NCBI GenBank assembly: GCA_902801245.1
Contig: CADCHW010000049.1
Coordinates: 1 to 48,486, forward strand
DNA: 48,486 bases
From: an uncultured Ruminococcus sp.
GTDB lineage: Bacteria > Bacillota > Clostridia > Oscillospirales > Acutalibacteraceae
Direction: 5' to 3'
The notes under the pieces were generated by a model. That model made no database searches. It was not told the origin of the DNA and saw only the letters and a list, made by a program, of their open reading frames with translations. Position numbers and translations under genes: made by a program. This document shows positions 24,030-35,907 of this stretch, piece by piece. The stretch's first letter is position 1. Each line of letters begins with the position of its first letter.

Positions 24030-24312
24030 TTATCGAAAATTTTTCTTTCTTGGGTCGGCAATTCGCTTCGCTGTTGCCTATTTTTATTTATATCGGAGGA
24101 TATTGTTTTTTTGTGGGACTTTTATTTTTTGTTTCTTTGAAAATTTCGTTTAGTTTCGCTGAGGGTAGTGTGTATTTCTTTGCAGTTTGGTTTCGTCAGC
24201 GACTGCACAGCACTAGGCACTCCTATGTCGTGCCGTCGCCGGCTCTGCCTTTGGAATCCGCAAGCCTTTGTAAAGGCTTGACCCAAACTTTAACAAGCTT
24301 CGCTCCGCCAAA
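24030..24312 (+). repeat. Family B element B4 (ends degenerate)
   Basis: CGGCAATTCGCTTCGCTGTTGCC, TTTAGTTTCGCTGAGGG, GTCAGCGA, a variant insert with CTAGGCACTCCTATGTCGTG, then GCAAGCCTTTGTAAAGGCTTG and the alternative right end AACAAGCTTCGCTCCGCC. The left TATACTC end is not recognisable. It abuts the gyrA stop. Confidence 0.75.
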
Positions 24313-24314
24313 AG

Positions 24315-26837
24315 TTATTCTTTGTTTTCCACATTTTCTTCATTCTCTGTGGAAAACTCCTCAGAATTTTCCTCTTCATTGTCCGAACTATCCTCTTCAT
24401 GCTGTGCTCTTGCGATAGTAACAACCTTTGCACCGTCCGCAAGCTTCATCACCTTAACACCTTTGCTCGAACGTGAATGAATATTTATCGTATCGGCTTT
24501 GAATCTGATAATTGTACCGTTATCAGCAATGAGAATTACATCGTCATCTAGGTCAACAACCTTAATAGCCGCAACATCTCCGTACTTCTTTGTGTGATAA
24601 TTTATAACACCCATACCGCCTCTTGACTGAATACGGTAATCTTCAATTTTGCTAAGTCTGCCGTAGCCTGTTTCGGAAACCGTCAGAACGTAACCGTCCT
24701 CACGAAGTGTAGACATACCGATAACGCTGTCGCCCTCGCCGAGTTTAAGTGCATGAACGCCTCTTGCGGCTCTTCCCATAGCACGGACATCTGTTTCCTT
24801 GAAACGAATAGCCTTGCCTAATTTAGTCGCAACAAGCAATTCATTGTTGCCGTTGGTCAAGCGAACCCATGAAAGCTCATCGCCCTCATTCAAATCAATT
24901 GCTCTCAAACCAATCTTACGAATAGAATCAAATGCACTAAGCTCAACCCTCTTAATTATGCCATGTTTAGTGACCATAACAAGGTAGCGTTCCGTTTCAC
25001 TCTCAACGTTAGGAACTTTAATAATCGAGCTTACATGTTCTTCATCGGCAAGCGGAAGAATTCCGTTGATTTTTGCACCCTTTGATGTACGGCTGCCCAT
25101 AGGAACTTCATAACATTTTATTCTGTATACCTTGCCGTGATTTGTAAAGAACAGAACATAATCGTGACTGTTTATTACAAACATATCAGCAGCAACGTCG
25201 TCATCGGACTTACCGACACCCGAAATACCTCTGCCGCCACGCTTCTGAGCCTTATATGTATCGGCTGTAAGACGTTTTACATAACCCTGATTTGTGAGAG
25301 TAAGCACACATTCTTCACGGGGTATAAGGTCTTCCACATCAACTTCGCCGTTGACTGTGCAGATTTCCGTTCTTCTCTCGTCACCGTATTTATTTCTGAT
25401 TTCTGTTATTTCTTCCTTGATAATACCGTACTTTCTCTCACGGCTGCCGAGAATATCGTTAAGGTCGGCAATCTTCACATTCAAAGCACTGATTTCATCT
25501 TCGATTTTATTTCTTTCGAGATTCGTGAGCTGACCCAAACGCATTTGAACTATTGCCTGAGTTTGCACATCATCAAGTCCGAAACGTTCACTTAAGGCCT
25601 GTTTTGCAGCTGCTTGGTCCTTGCTTGCACGAATAACGTTGATTACTTCGTCAATGTAGTCGAGAGCTGTTTTCAAACCCTCTAAAATGTGAAGTCTGTC
25701 CTGAGCTTTTTTGAGGTCAAAAATAGAACGTCTTGTAATTATATCAACCTGAAATTCCACGTACAGCTCAAGTATTTTTTTGAGGTCGAGAATTTTCGGC
25801 TCACCGTTCACTATGGCAAGCATTATCGCACCGAAAGTAATCTGCATTTGAGTAAACTTGAAAAGCTGATTTAAAACGTACTGTGCATTTGCTTCACGTT
25901 TTACGTCAATCTCAATGTGCATACCGTTTCTGTCGGAATGGTCTTCGATGTTGGTAATTCCGTCAATTTTCTTATCTCGAACATATTCTGCGATAGTTTC
26001 GATAAGCTTTGCTTTATTGACCTGATAGGGGAGTTCGCTCACAATAATTTTGCTTCTGCCGTTTTTGGCTTCGACAATCTCTGTTTTTGCACGGAGAGTA
26101 ATTTTTCCTCTTCCTGTAGCATATGCGGCTCTAATGCCGCTTCTGCCCATAACCATACCGCCTGTCGGAAAATCCGGACCTTTAATGAAATCCATAAGCT
26201 CGGTAAGATTAGCGTTAGGGTGGTCTACAAGGTAGCAAATCGCATCGCTTACCTCGCTGAGATTATGCGGAGGAATATTCGTAGCCATACCGACTGCAAT
26301 ACCGGTACTTCCGTTTACAAGCAGATTCGGAAATCTTGTGGGAAGAACAGACGGTTCTTTTCTGGTATCGTCATAGTTCGGCACGAAATCAACTGTATCT
26401 TTATCGATATCACGGAGCATTTCAACGGAAATCTTACTCATTCGGGATTCCGTGTAACGGTAAGCGGCAGGGGGGTCGCCGTCAACGCTGCCGAAGTTTC
26501 CGTGACCGTCAACAAGCATATATCGCATACTGAAATCCTGTGCAAGACGCACAAGAGCGTCATAAACGGAAGCATCGCCGTGGGGGTGATATTTACCGAG
26601 AACGTCGCCGACGGTGGTCGCACATTTTTTATATGGGGAAGTAGGCAAAATATTATTTTCATACTTTGCGTACAAAATTCTTCTGTGAACGGGCTTCAAA
26701 CCGTCACGAACGTCGGGCAAAGCACGGCTCACGATAACCGACATTGAGTAATCGAGGAAAGATTTTCTCATTTCCTTATCCAAATCAACATCGATAATTC
26801 TTGATGTGGGAATGCCCTGATTTGTTTCATTATCCAT
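24315..26837 (-). CDS. gyrA: DNA gyrase subunit A
   Basis: This 840-residue protein introduces negative supercoils together with GyrB. The N-terminal breakage-reunion domain has AAYRYTE with the catalytic Tyr128. The C-terminal pinwheel domain has the GyrA box QKRGGRG, which marks it as gyrase rather than topoisomerase IV. The quinolone region reads [10 protein letters not shown], so the position equal to E. coli Ser83 is Ala89, while Asp93 (E. coli Asp87) is kept. The C-terminus is a 30-residue Glu/Asn/Ser-rich acidic tail ([10 protein letters not shown] and onward). It lies 31 bases after gyrB in the same operon, and element B4 follows directly. Confidence 0.97.
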   Translation of the reverse strand: MDNETNQGIPTSRIIDVDLDKEMRKSFLDYSMSVIVSRALPDVRDGLKPVHRRILYAKYENNILPTSPYKKCATTVGDVLGKYHPHGDASVYDALVRLAQDFSMRYMLVDGHGNFGSVDGDPPAAYRYTESRMSKISVEMLRDIDKDTVDFVPNYDDTRKEPSVLPTRFPNLLVNGSTGIAVGMATNIPPHNLSEVSDAICYLVDHPNANLTELMDFIKGPDFPTGGMVMGRSGIRAAYATGRGKITLRAKTEIVEAKNGRSKIIVSELPYQVNKAKLIETIAEYVRDKKIDGITNIEDHSDRNGMHIEIDVKREANAQYVLNQLFKFTQMQITFGAIMLAIVNGEPKILDLKKILELYVEFQVDIITRRSIFDLKKAQDRLHILEGLKTALDYIDEVINVIRASKDQAAAKQALSERFGLDDVQTQAIVQMRLGQLTNLERNKIEDEISALNVKIADLNDILGSRERKYGIIKEEITEIRNKYGDERRTEICTVNGEVDVEDLIPREECVLTLTNQGYVKRLTADTYKAQKRGGRGISGVGKSDDDVAADMFVINSHDYVLFFTNHGKVYRIKCYEVPMGSRTSKGAKINGILPLADEEHVSSIIKVPNVESETERYLVMVTKHGIIKRVELSAFDSIRKIGLRAIDLNEGDELSWVRLTNGNNELLVATKLGKAIRFKETDVRAMGRAARGVHALKLGEGDSVIGMSTLREDGYVLTVSETGYGRLSKIEDYRIQSRGGMGVINYHTKKYGDVAAIKVVDLDDDVILIADNGTIIRFKADTINIHSRSSKGVKVMKLADGAKVVTIARAQHEEDSSDNEEENSEEFSTENEENVENKE

Positions 26838-26868
26838 TATCTGATTCTCTCCTCTAATAACAAATTAC

Positions 26869-28788
<1,920 letters not shown>

Positions 28789-28975
28789 TTATTCAACGCA
28801 CCTGAATAATTGATTAAAAATATTTGATACACATATTGACTGTTTGCTAATAACAGTTTGATTTCAAAAGAATAAAATCAAACTCTTATCAACAAACAAG
28901 CAATGTCTGCCGAAATACGGAAGAGAAGTGGTTACAAACCCTAATCGGGATTGCCCACTAAACTTCCGATTATCG

Positions 28976-29244
28976 TATACTAGCAAGCATTAAGATTTAC
29001 CACTTTTCTTTCTTAGACCGGCAATTCGCTACGCTGTTGCCTGTTTTGGTTTGTAAGGAAAGATGTTGTTTTGAGAAGTGCTTTTGTTGTTTGCTGTTGC
29101 TGGTTTGTTTAGTTTCGCTGAGGGTAGTTTGTTTTTCTTTGCAAGTTGATTTCGTCAGCGAGCGGGGCTCTGCCCCTGCACCCCGCAAGCTTTAAAAAGC
29201 TTGACCAAACTTTAAAATGGTAAATCTTTTTGACCGTGAGTATA
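28976..29244 (+). repeat. Family B element B5
   Basis: Left end TATACTAGCAAGCATTAAGA, CCGGCAATTCGCTACGCTGT, TTTAGTTTCGCTGAGGG, GTCAGCGAGC, GGGGCTCTGCCCC, CAAGCTTTAAAAAGCTTG, and right end GACCGTGAGTATA. Complete copy of 269 bp in the gap between gyrB and the zinc-ribbon gene. Confidence 0.9.
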
Positions 29245-29259
29245 ATTACAAATTACGCA

Positions 29260-29625
29260 TTATTTCTTAGTTTTCTTATGTCTGTGTCTATTCTTTTTAA
29301 GCTTTTCGGGAGGGTCTTCCTGACCGTCAATCTTCCCGAATTTTATTTTCAGCGGCACAATAACAAGATAAACAAATATAAATACAACCGTCAATATTAT
29401 ATTCGGAATAATAGTTTGACTTTTCGAGTGAAACAGATAAACCGTATTCACAAAAACAAGAAACACAAAAAACAAAACCGCCGTTTTGGCTGCGGCAAGC
29501 TTATAGGAAACACTCATAATCTTGCCGCATTTTTTGCACTTTACTTCCTTTTCGGATAAAGACTTTCTTGCTTTTGAGTAATCGAATTTAAATCCGCAGT
29601 ACGGACATATCGGTAATTTAAGCAT
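29260..29625 (-). CDS. Zinc-ribbon membrane protein
   Basis: This 121-residue protein has a zinc ribbon with Cys7, Cys10, Cys30 and Cys33 (CPYCG...CKKCG), then two transmembrane helices (about 45-65 and 72-92). It ends in a highly basic tail (KKNRHRHKKTKK). The same ribbon-plus-two-helices design opens the long protein encoded just upstream (33609), so the two are related in architecture. The ATG at 29625 has GAGG before it. It begins 25 bases after the long gene. No known function. Confidence 0.7.
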   Translation of the reverse strand: MLKLPICPYCGFKFDYSKARKSLSEKEVKCKKCGKIMSVSYKLAAAKTAVLFFVFLVFVNTVYLFHSKSQTIIPNIILTVVFIFVYLVIVPLKIKFGKIDGQEDPPEKLKKNRHRHKKTKK

Positions 29626-29650
29626 ATTATAAACCTCAAGCAATCAATTA

Positions 29651-30850
29651 TTACAACAATTCGTCCGCTTCCTGCTCTCTCTTTTTCTTCTTCTGAGAAA
29701 CCTTTGAACGAACATTATTCACTTCCTTAAGGCTTACGCTGCCGGGGGCACGCTTTTCCTCAAGCTGTTCTTCAAGCTTTTTTCGTGCATTCTGATTTTT
29801 GCGAACCTGCTTAATCTGTTCACGTCTAATCTCCTCAGCCTTTTCAAGCCGCTCATTTTGGAGCTGCTTTTCCTTACGTTTTTTCTCTTTGCGAACTCTC
29901 TGTTCTTCCTGCTCGGTTTTAAGCTTCTCAATCTTTTCCTGACGTTTTTCTTCGTCAACTTTCTCGGAGATAATCTTCACCTTTTCGGCTTCGGTCACTT
30001 TCTTGTTTTCAAGCTCTTTGACCTTATCCTTAACGCTGTCCAGCACGATTTTCTCCTGAACCTCATATTCCTTGGTGACAGTTTTTTCGGAATTTTCAAA
30101 AACAATAGTCTTGCCGTCCGCAGGAACATTTGAAGGAATCTTCACCTTATTTTTCTCAATTCGCTTGGTTTTCTGAGATTTCTTCTTTCTCTCCTCGACA
30201 TCTGCTTTTGCCCGATTTTCAAGCTTTTCGCTGCTTTCCTTTGCGGCATTCACAACGGCATTAGACTTAGTTTTTTCTTTCTCAGCCTGAACCTTGAGCT
30301 TTTCGGCTTTCTCCTTGTCTTTTTCCTTAGCCTTTCGGCGGGCTTCTCTCTCGGCAAGTTTTCTTTCACGCTCTTCCTCTTCAAAAGCCGCCTGACGTTC
30401 TTCCTCCGTAGCTTCAATGATTTTATTCTTCAAGCCGGAGAAAAATCCCGTTTTCTGCTCCTGAGCCTTTGTTGTTTCCTTAGGTTTCGGAGTTTCTTTT
30501 TTCTGAACATCTTTGGGCTTTGCGGAATCACTGTCGGATTTTTTCTTTTTGGTCTTATTTGCAGCTTTAGCCTTTTGCTGATCTTTCTTATTTTTCAGCT
30601 CAGAAACCGCTGCTTGTTCGGCTGCCGCCTTTGCCGCATTCGGAAACTTCTTCTCGTAATGGGACGGCTTCTCAGACTTGTCTATTCTGTTTCCGCTTGA
30701 ATCAATTTTCACGGGAATAATCGGCTCTGCATTTACTGTTTCTTTAATGGGGTTCTTCTCGGTGCTTTTTGCACGGAATTCTTCCAGATTGAAATTTTGA
30801 TCCAATTGCTCACCGCTTGAAATATCCTCAAATTCATCTGATTTATCCAT
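29651..30850 (-). CDS. C-terminal Lys/Glu-rich part of a frameshifted zinc-ribbon membrane protein
   Basis: These 399 residues begin MDKSDEFEDISSGEQ and continue into a Lys/Glu/Ala-rich coiled-coil region ending REQEADELL. They have no signal peptide or ribosome site worth the name. The frame continues upstream without a stop, through VTETVEGAIEYIPEEKNED, into the acidic repeats of the gene starting at 33609. That gene shifts frame near 31106. This segment is therefore the true C-terminus of one protein of about 1319 residues and not a separate gene. The charge flips from strongly acidic before this point to strongly basic or mixed after it. Confidence 0.65.
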   Translation of the reverse strand: MDKSDEFEDISSGEQLDQNFNLEEFRAKSTEKNPIKETVNAEPIIPVKIDSSGNRIDKSEKPSHYEKKFPNAAKAAAEQAAVSELKNKKDQQKAKAANKTKKKKSDSDSAKPKDVQKKETPKPKETTKAQEQKTGFFSGLKNKIIEATEEERQAAFEEEERERKLAEREARRKAKEKDKEKAEKLKVQAEKEKTKSNAVVNAAKESSEKLENRAKADVEERKKKSQKTKRIEKNKVKIPSNVPADGKTIVFENSEKTVTKEYEVQEKIVLDSVKDKVKELENKKVTEAEKVKIISEKVDEEKRQEKIEKLKTEQEEQRVRKEKKRKEKQLQNERLEKAEEIRREQIKQVRKNQNARKKLEEQLEEKRAPGSVSLKEVNNVRSKVSQKKKKREQEADELL

Positions 30851-30924
30851 TGAATAATCAACTACAAAGCTATCCTCGTTTTTCTCTTCCGGGATATACT
30901 CAATCGCACCCTCGACAGTTTCTG

Positions 30925-33609
30925 TTACAAGAACACTGTCGTCATCATCTTCTTCATCGAACCTGAAGTAATCCTCGTCCTCTTCGGAAACATTCTCTTC
31001 CTCAGGAATATCGTCATTTTCCTCGTTGAACTTGTAATAATCCTCGTCCTCTTCGGAAACATTCTCTTCCTCAGGAACATCGTCATTTTCCTCGTTGAAC
31101 TTGTAATATCCTCGTCCTCTTCGGAAACATTTTCCTCCTCAGGAACATCGTCATTTTCCTCGTTGAACTTGTAGTAATCCTCGTTCTCCTCGGAAAATTC
31201 TTCGTCCTCAATTTCGGGAACATCGTCATCATCTTCATCGAACTTGTAATAGTCTTCATTTTTTTCCACATTTACAGGCTCGTCTTCTGCGGAAATTTCC
31301 TTATTTGAGAACTCACCGTACATAAACTCCTCCGGCTTGAAGATTCCTATTTCTTCGTCCTCAACTTCCTTTTCGGAAATTTCTACGCTCTCCAATTCGA
31401 CATTTACAACATCATTAGCAACAGTTTCATAATCCATTTCAAATTCTGTTTCCGGTGAAATATTATTATCTTCCACAGAAATATTTTCAGGCTCAATTTC
31501 TGTTGCCTCGGATAAAGTTTCACTGTTATCGGCTTCCGAAAATTCCTCTACAACTTCATTATTTTCATCTGTTTTCAAATTTGATGAAAATTCAATAATT
31601 TCATCAACCTTAATTTCTTCATTGGGCAAATTATCACTAAATTCAAGAATCTCATCAGGCTTTTCGTCAAAATTCTTATTGGATTTTCCGGACTTCTCGA
31701 AATTGAAAACACTCTCATTTTTTATTTTTGAAACATATTTTGAAAATAAACCAAACTTATGTTTTTCCTTTGTTTCACCTTTGTTATCGGCAGGGATTTC
31801 AATATTTTCCGATAAATCTTTTTCATTTGGAATTTCATCTGATATATCCTGTGAAAATATCTCATATTCGGATTTATAATCAATCTCATCATTGACAACA
31901 GGGTCAATCAAATTGCCGACATCAAAATTAGCTTTCTCGGGTTTTAAACCAAGCTCTCGGGGTTCGGCTGAAAATACATTCCATTCAAACTTTGTCGGAT
32001 TTTTTTCAAAAAGCTTGCTGTCAAGCTCCGACAACTTTTTTTTTGAGTCCTCAACAACTATAACAGGCAGCTTATCTTCAAATTCATAATCAACAAAACT
32101 ATCCTTTGTTTCAATATTGTCGTGTGGAATTTCTTCACTTTCGGCAATATCAAAATTTACATCGGATAAACCGATAATATTATCTGTATCGGATTTTTTA
32201 TGTTCACTAAAGCTCAAAGCAATGAATTCGCCTTTTTCGGGAGAATAATCAACCCAATCCTCGTCAACAGTTTCGGGAACATCATCTGTAACATTTTCTG
32301 TATGAATGTCTACGCTTTGAATTTCGGAAATATTCTCGTCAACTTGTTCATTGTTTTTATCGGCAAAGAAATTCACAACTTCACGATTTTCTTCTTCGTT
32401 CTTTTCTGCTTCGATTGCTTTTTCTACAACCATTTCAATTGCTTCTGTAACTTCATTGTTACTCTCCTCAGCAGCAATTTCAACAGTTTCGGTTTCGTCA
32501 ACAACTGTTTCGACGGTTTCGGTTTTGGGTTCATCAACAATTGTTTCTATAGCTTCGTTTTTAAGCTCTTCAACAACAGTATCGGATTTTACATTCTCGG
32601 GATTAATTTCTTCCGCCGTATTATCCGGAACACTCAAATGAACGGAAATAATAGCCTTTTTATCGGGATAATAAATAAAACTAACCTTATTTGTTTTTGT
32701 CAATCTATGATAAACAGGACCGTTTAAATTCTCGGATATTTCAGATTTCACATCAGCATTATAGGAATTATGTTCCGATACAGGCAATTCTGTCTTTTTA
32801 TTATCGCTGAAATTGAGCTTTGAGAAAAGCTTATTAAAATTCAGCTTAGGCTTATCATCAGCTTTAACTTCAATCGGAGTGATATTTTCCGAAACATTTT
32901 TTTCGGTTGTTTCATCGTTAATCTCAGAAACAATCTCCTCTGTTTCGGTTACGTTGGTAATCTCCGGCTCGATACTCTCTTCGATAATAAAATCCGAATC
33001 GGGTTTATTATTAATTTTCGGCTCGGTATTATTTTTATCGGCTTTATTGTCAATCTCCTCGTCATCATCGGGAAGAATAATATAAGTTCTTACAAATTGA
33101 GAAAATTTACCGCCGCACGATTTCTTCTTTGTATCACTGCTCTTTTTTTCCGTCTTAACTTTTTCAGCCTTAACTTTTTCGGTCTTAATTTTTTCAACCT
33201 TAGCAACTTCAACCTTAGCAACCTCATCACTCTTAAAAGTCCGAGATTGCTTTTCCGCTCGTGCGGCTCGTTTCGGCACAATCATAACAGGTGTTTGGGC
33301 TTCATTTTTTATCTCTTCCAATATAAAAAACAGGGGAGTGATGAAATAAAAGACACCAAAAGGAACAAGTATTAAAACAAGTGCTAAAATCAAATTTGTG
33401 ATAATTTTAAACCAAAAGAACATTGCAGCAACAGCGATTGCAATAAGAAGAGCCACAGCTGCCGGAATATAGATTGTTTTTTGAAACGAAATATTTGAAT
33501 TTTTATAACAATTGCGGCAAGTATGCTCACCGCTTTGCAGCTCCGACAAAGCTCCGAAATACGAAACCTTGCTTTTGCAATAAGGACATTTTCTATTTTT
33601 CCTACCCAT
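30925..33609 (-). CDS. N-terminal part of a very long zinc-ribbon membrane protein, frameshifted
   Basis: The sequence begins MGRKNRKCPYC. A zinc ribbon (Cys8, Cys11, Cys31, Cys34) is followed by two transmembrane helices (about 45-68 and 71-96) and a Lys-rich stretch with EKVKAEKVKTEKK. An acidic region of about 600 residues follows, ending in 23-residue repeats of the type YYKFNEENDDVPEEENVSEEDED. After the first repeats the reading shifts to a basic out-of-frame tail (TSSTRKMTMFLRKRM and so on) that ends at 30925. One base is missing at about 31106: TAATATCC where sister repeats have TAATAATCC. Restoring it joins this part to the 29651-30850 frame. GGGGAG precedes the ATG. The function is unknown. 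Confidence 0.7.
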   Translation of the reverse strand: MGRKNRKCPYCKSKVSYFGALSELQSGEHTCRNCYKNSNISFQKTIYIPAAVALLIAIAVAAMFFWFKIITNLILALVLILVPFGVFYFITPLFFILEEIKNEAQTPVMIVPKRAARAEKQSRTFKSDEVAKVEVAKVEKIKTEKVKAEKVKTEKKSSDTKKKSCGGKFSQFVRTYIILPDDDEEIDNKADKNNTEPKINNKPDSDFIIEESIEPEITNVTETEEIVSEINDETTEKNVSENITPIEVKADDKPKLNFNKLFSKLNFSDNKKTELPVSEHNSYNADVKSEISENLNGPVYHRLTKTNKVSFIYYPDKKAIISVHLSVPDNTAEEINPENVKSDTVVEELKNEAIETIVDEPKTETVETVVDETETVEIAAEESNNEVTEAIEMVVEKAIEAEKNEEENREVVNFFADKNNEQVDENISEIQSVDIHTENVTDDVPETVDEDWVDYSPEKGEFIALSFSEHKKSDTDNIIGLSDVNFDIAESEEIPHDNIETKDSFVDYEFEDKLPVIVVEDSKKKLSELDSKLFEKNPTKFEWNVFSAEPRELGLKPEKANFDVGNLIDPVVNDEIDYKSEYEIFSQDISDEIPNEKDLSENIEIPADNKGETKEKHKFGLFSKYVSKIKNESVFNFEKSGKSNKNFDEKPDEILEFSDNLPNEEIKVDEIIEFSSNLKTDENNEVVEEFSEADNSETLSEATEIEPENISVEDNNISPETEFEMDYETVANDVVNVELESVEISEKEVEDEEIGIFKPEEFMYGEFSNKEISAEDEPVNVEKNEDYYKFDEDDDDVPEIEDEEFSEENEDYYKFNEENDDVPEEENVSEEDEDITSSTRKMTMFLRKRMFPKRTRIITSSTRKMTIFLRKRMFPKRTRITSGSMKKMMTTVFL
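30972..31245 (-). repeat. 69-bp coding tandem repeats with a 1-bp deletion
   Basis: Units start at 30972, 31041, 31109 and 31178. Spacing is 69, 68 and 69 bases, so the middle unit has lost one base. A more degenerate unit follows to about 31245. Each codes for 23 residues with Y-Y-K-F-N-E-E-N-D-D. Confidence 0.85.
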
Positions 33610-33673
33610 AGGAACTCCCCTTTACGGTTTGATAACTTTCATATAGATATATTTTGAATTCTTATTTATTGTA

Positions 33674-33931
33674 TTAACTTAACTTTGAAGCAAAGCGTTT
33701 TAGAAGTGTCTGAGAAGACAATTGACTGATATACACTGCGGCACGTCCGTTTTCCATACTTACAACGAAAGACTTAGGCAGCTCATAAGAAACCGTGACA
33801 ACTCTGCCTTCTTTTTCGGCAAGAGCGAGATAGTTTTTAGTATGTTTTGAAATAGTGGCAGTATCCAAATCAAATATTCCGACTATATTTTTTTTCAGAA
33901 TTACAACGTCCGAGCCTAAATGAAGATACAT
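33674..33931 (-). CDS. remB: RemB family protein (DUF370, extracellular matrix regulator B)
   Basis: This 85-residue protein begins MYLHLGSDVVILKKNIVGIFDLD, which is characteristic of the RemB/YaaB group. In Bacillus subtilis it sits in the same dnaA-dnaN-yaaA-recF-yaaB-gyrB-gyrA order. RemA/RemB are small regulators tied to biofilm matrix genes; RemB's molecular role is unclear. The ATG at 33931 has GGAGG 7 bases before it; an in-frame extension to 33955 lies upstream of that site. Here remB is separated from recF by element B6 and from gyrB by the zinc-ribbon genes. Confidence 0.9.
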   Translation of the reverse strand: MYLHLGSDVVILKKNIVGIFDLDTATISKHTKNYLALAEKEGRVVTVSYELPKSFVVSMENGRAAVYISQLSSQTLLKRFASKLS

Positions 33932-34065
33932 CAAAAAGCCTCCAATAAAAAACAATTTAAAATTAAAAATATTTTATACAAATCTTCATAGTTGAATGAT
34001 TAATCATATTTTATTATATGTGTCCGAAACCCTCTTAAATTCCCGTGACAGCACGGAAAATCCAG

Positions 34066-34110
34066 ATATCCACTTAACATTATACCATAAAAAAAGCGTT
34101 TTGTGGACAT
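34066..34110 (-). promoter_or_regulatory. Possible remB promoter flanked by DnaA-box-like sites
   Basis: TATAAT on the minus strand (34079-34084) lies 148 bases before the remB start, with a weak -35. ATATCCACT (34066-34074) and TGTGGACAT (34102-34110), each two mismatches from a DnaA box, lie on either side of the -10. Confidence 0.35.
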
Positions 34111-34201
34111 TTTAAAAAAAAAATTTTTTAATTCAATGAAAATTTTATGTTTATGAAAATTTACAAAACCGACCGAAGGCTGATTGTGAATATATATTTT
34201 T

Positions 34202-34522
34202 TATACTCGAAAGCGTTAAGATTTAGCACTTTTTGTTCTTAGACCGGCAATTCGCTACGCTCTTGCCTGTTTTGATGTATTTTTTTATTTTTGTGTTTCT
34301 TTAGCAAGTTTGTTCAATTTCGCTGAGGGTAGTTTATTTTCTAAGATAATTTGTTCCGTCAGCGAGCAAGGGCTCTGCCCCTGATGGTGCAAGACCACTA
34401 GGAACACCCACCAATCAATCTATGCCTACGGCTTGATTTCTTGGGGTGTTCCGTCACCCGCAAGCCTTTGTAAAGGCTTGAGCGAAACTTTAAAATGCTA
34501 AATCTTTTAGATTTTGAGTATA
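34202..34522 (+). repeat. Family B element B6 (long form), overlapping the recF 3' end
   Basis: TATACTCGAAAGCGTTAAGA on the left, GATTTTGAGTATA on the right, 321 bp. It contains the extra module with ACTAGGAACACCC and GGGGTGTTCC, which form an inverted repeat around a TATGCCTACGGCTTGA loop. The right end codes for the last residues and stop of recF. Confidence 0.9.
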
Positions 34523-35623
34523 ATAATTTTTTACAACACCCTTTTTAACCTCAAACAATCTTCCGCCTTTCAATCGCTCAACCGAAGCCGCTTCACAGCA
34601 GCTGATAAAAACTTGTCTGTCAAAAATTTTATTTAATAAAAACTCCTGTCTTTTACTGTCAAGCTCGCTCAAAACGTCATCAAGCAGCACAACCGGTTCT
34701 TGTGAGGTTGCAATTTTAATAAGCTCTGCTTCGGCAATTTTCATTGACAAAACACAACTCCGCTGCTGCCCCTGAGAGCCGAAAGTTCTCACATTTTCTC
34801 CGTTTATTAATATTTCGAGGTCATCACGATGCGGACCGATTGAAGTATATCCGTCTTTAAGGTCTTCTGTTCTTTTTTCACGGATTTTCTCACTCAGATA
34901 GTCACGAATCTGCATACCCGAGCTGCAATATTCCCTTGGTGTGATACAAGAATAATTTATGTCGAGATCCTCCATACTTTCGGAAATTCCCATATGATAT
35001 ATTTTCGCCGACTCGCTAAGTCTTTCGACATAATTAATTCTCATTCTGGTAACGTTAGCCCCCAGAACAGCAAGCCTGTAATCCCAGATATCCAGTGTAT
35101 CAAAAAGATCCGAATGCATAGGTATATCTTTAAGCAAAGCATTTCTTTGTGCAAGTGTTTTATTGTAACCGGATAAAGCCTCGCCGTAGCTTGGCTTTAT
35201 TTGACATATAGCATTATCAATAAATTTTCTTCTTTCGGCAGGTCCGCTCTTTACAAGAGAAAGATGCTCCGGAGAAAACACAACAACACAAAGCTTACCA
35301 ATCAAAGCTGAAACCGAATTTTTTTTCACACCGTTGATTTTAACTTCTTTTTTCCCTTTGAGAAATAAAATTTCAGCATTCTGAACTCTATCCTCTGCAA
35401 AGAATTCAATTTTGAGTCTTGCATAATCTCTGCCGAATTTAATAAGCTCGCTGTCACGAGAACCACGAAAACTTTTATTACCGCTTAACAGCCAAATTCC
35501 CTCAAGTAAATTCGTTTTACCTTGTGCATTAGTACCAAAAATAACATTTACACCGCTGTCGGGCAGAATTTCGCCGTCATCAAGATTACGAAATCCCTCA
35601 AATTGCAGCTTAGTAATAATCAT
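34490..35623 (-). CDS. recF: DNA replication and repair protein RecF
   Basis: This 377-residue SMC-like ATPase loads RecA at gaps with RecO and RecR. It has Walker A GTNAQGKT (30-37), the signature around [12 protein letters not shown], and Walker B near [12 protein letters not shown]. The ATG at 35623 overlaps the yaaA stop (ATGA), so the two are coupled. The last ten residues ([10 protein letters not shown]) and the stop come from the right inverted repeat of element B6. The native protein probably ended near KKGVVK. The rest of the protein looks intact. Confidence 0.96.
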   Translation of the reverse strand: MIITKLQFEGFRNLDDGEILPDSGVNVIFGTNAQGKTNLLEGIWLLSGNKSFRGSRDSELIKFGRDYARLKIEFFAEDRVQNAEILFLKGKKEVKINGVKKNSVSALIGKLCVVVFSPEHLSLVKSGPAERRKFIDNAICQIKPSYGEALSGYNKTLAQRNALLKDIPMHSDLFDTLDIWDYRLAVLGANVTRMRINYVERLSESAKIYHMGISESMEDLDINYSCITPREYCSSGMQIRDYLSEKIREKRTEDLKDGYTSIGPHRDDLEILINGENVRTFGSQGQQRSCVLSMKIAEAELIKIATSQEPVVLLDDVLSELDSKRQEFLLNKIFDRQVFISCCEAASVERLKGGRLFEVKKGVVKNYYTQNLKDLAF

Positions 35624-35835
35624 TTGCCACACACCTCAAGAACAATTCCGTTGCACTCGGCACAATCGCCTATTCTCATTTTCTTTCCTCTCATAGTGCA
35701 AACTTCTCCGTTTACTTTTACACCGCCGTTCTGGATAAGCATTTTTGCCTGTCCTCCTGTACCGAATCCGCCGATTTTAAGCAAATCGTTAAGTCTGATA
35801 TATTCTGTATCAATATAAATATTTTCTTTTCTCAT
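35620..35835 (-). CDS. yaaA: S4-domain RNA-binding protein YaaA
   Basis: This 71-residue protein is a single S4 domain: [21 protein letters not shown], then [13 protein letters not shown] and RGKKMRIGD. The family lies between dnaN and recF in many Bacillota, where it has been linked to ribosome assembly. AAGGAG precedes the ATG, and the stop overlaps recF. It is separated from dnaN by elements B7 and B7b, so here it probably has its own promoter. Confidence 0.92.
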   Translation of the reverse strand: MRKENIYIDTEYIRLNDLLKIGGFGTGGQAKMLIQNGGVKVNGEVCTMRGKKMRIGDCAECNGIVLEVCGK

Positions 35836-35907
35836 ATATTTTTACTCCTTATCGATGTACTTACCGAAAAAAATATCTATCTGTACGGTTAAAATCAAAT
35901 CGTAAAT

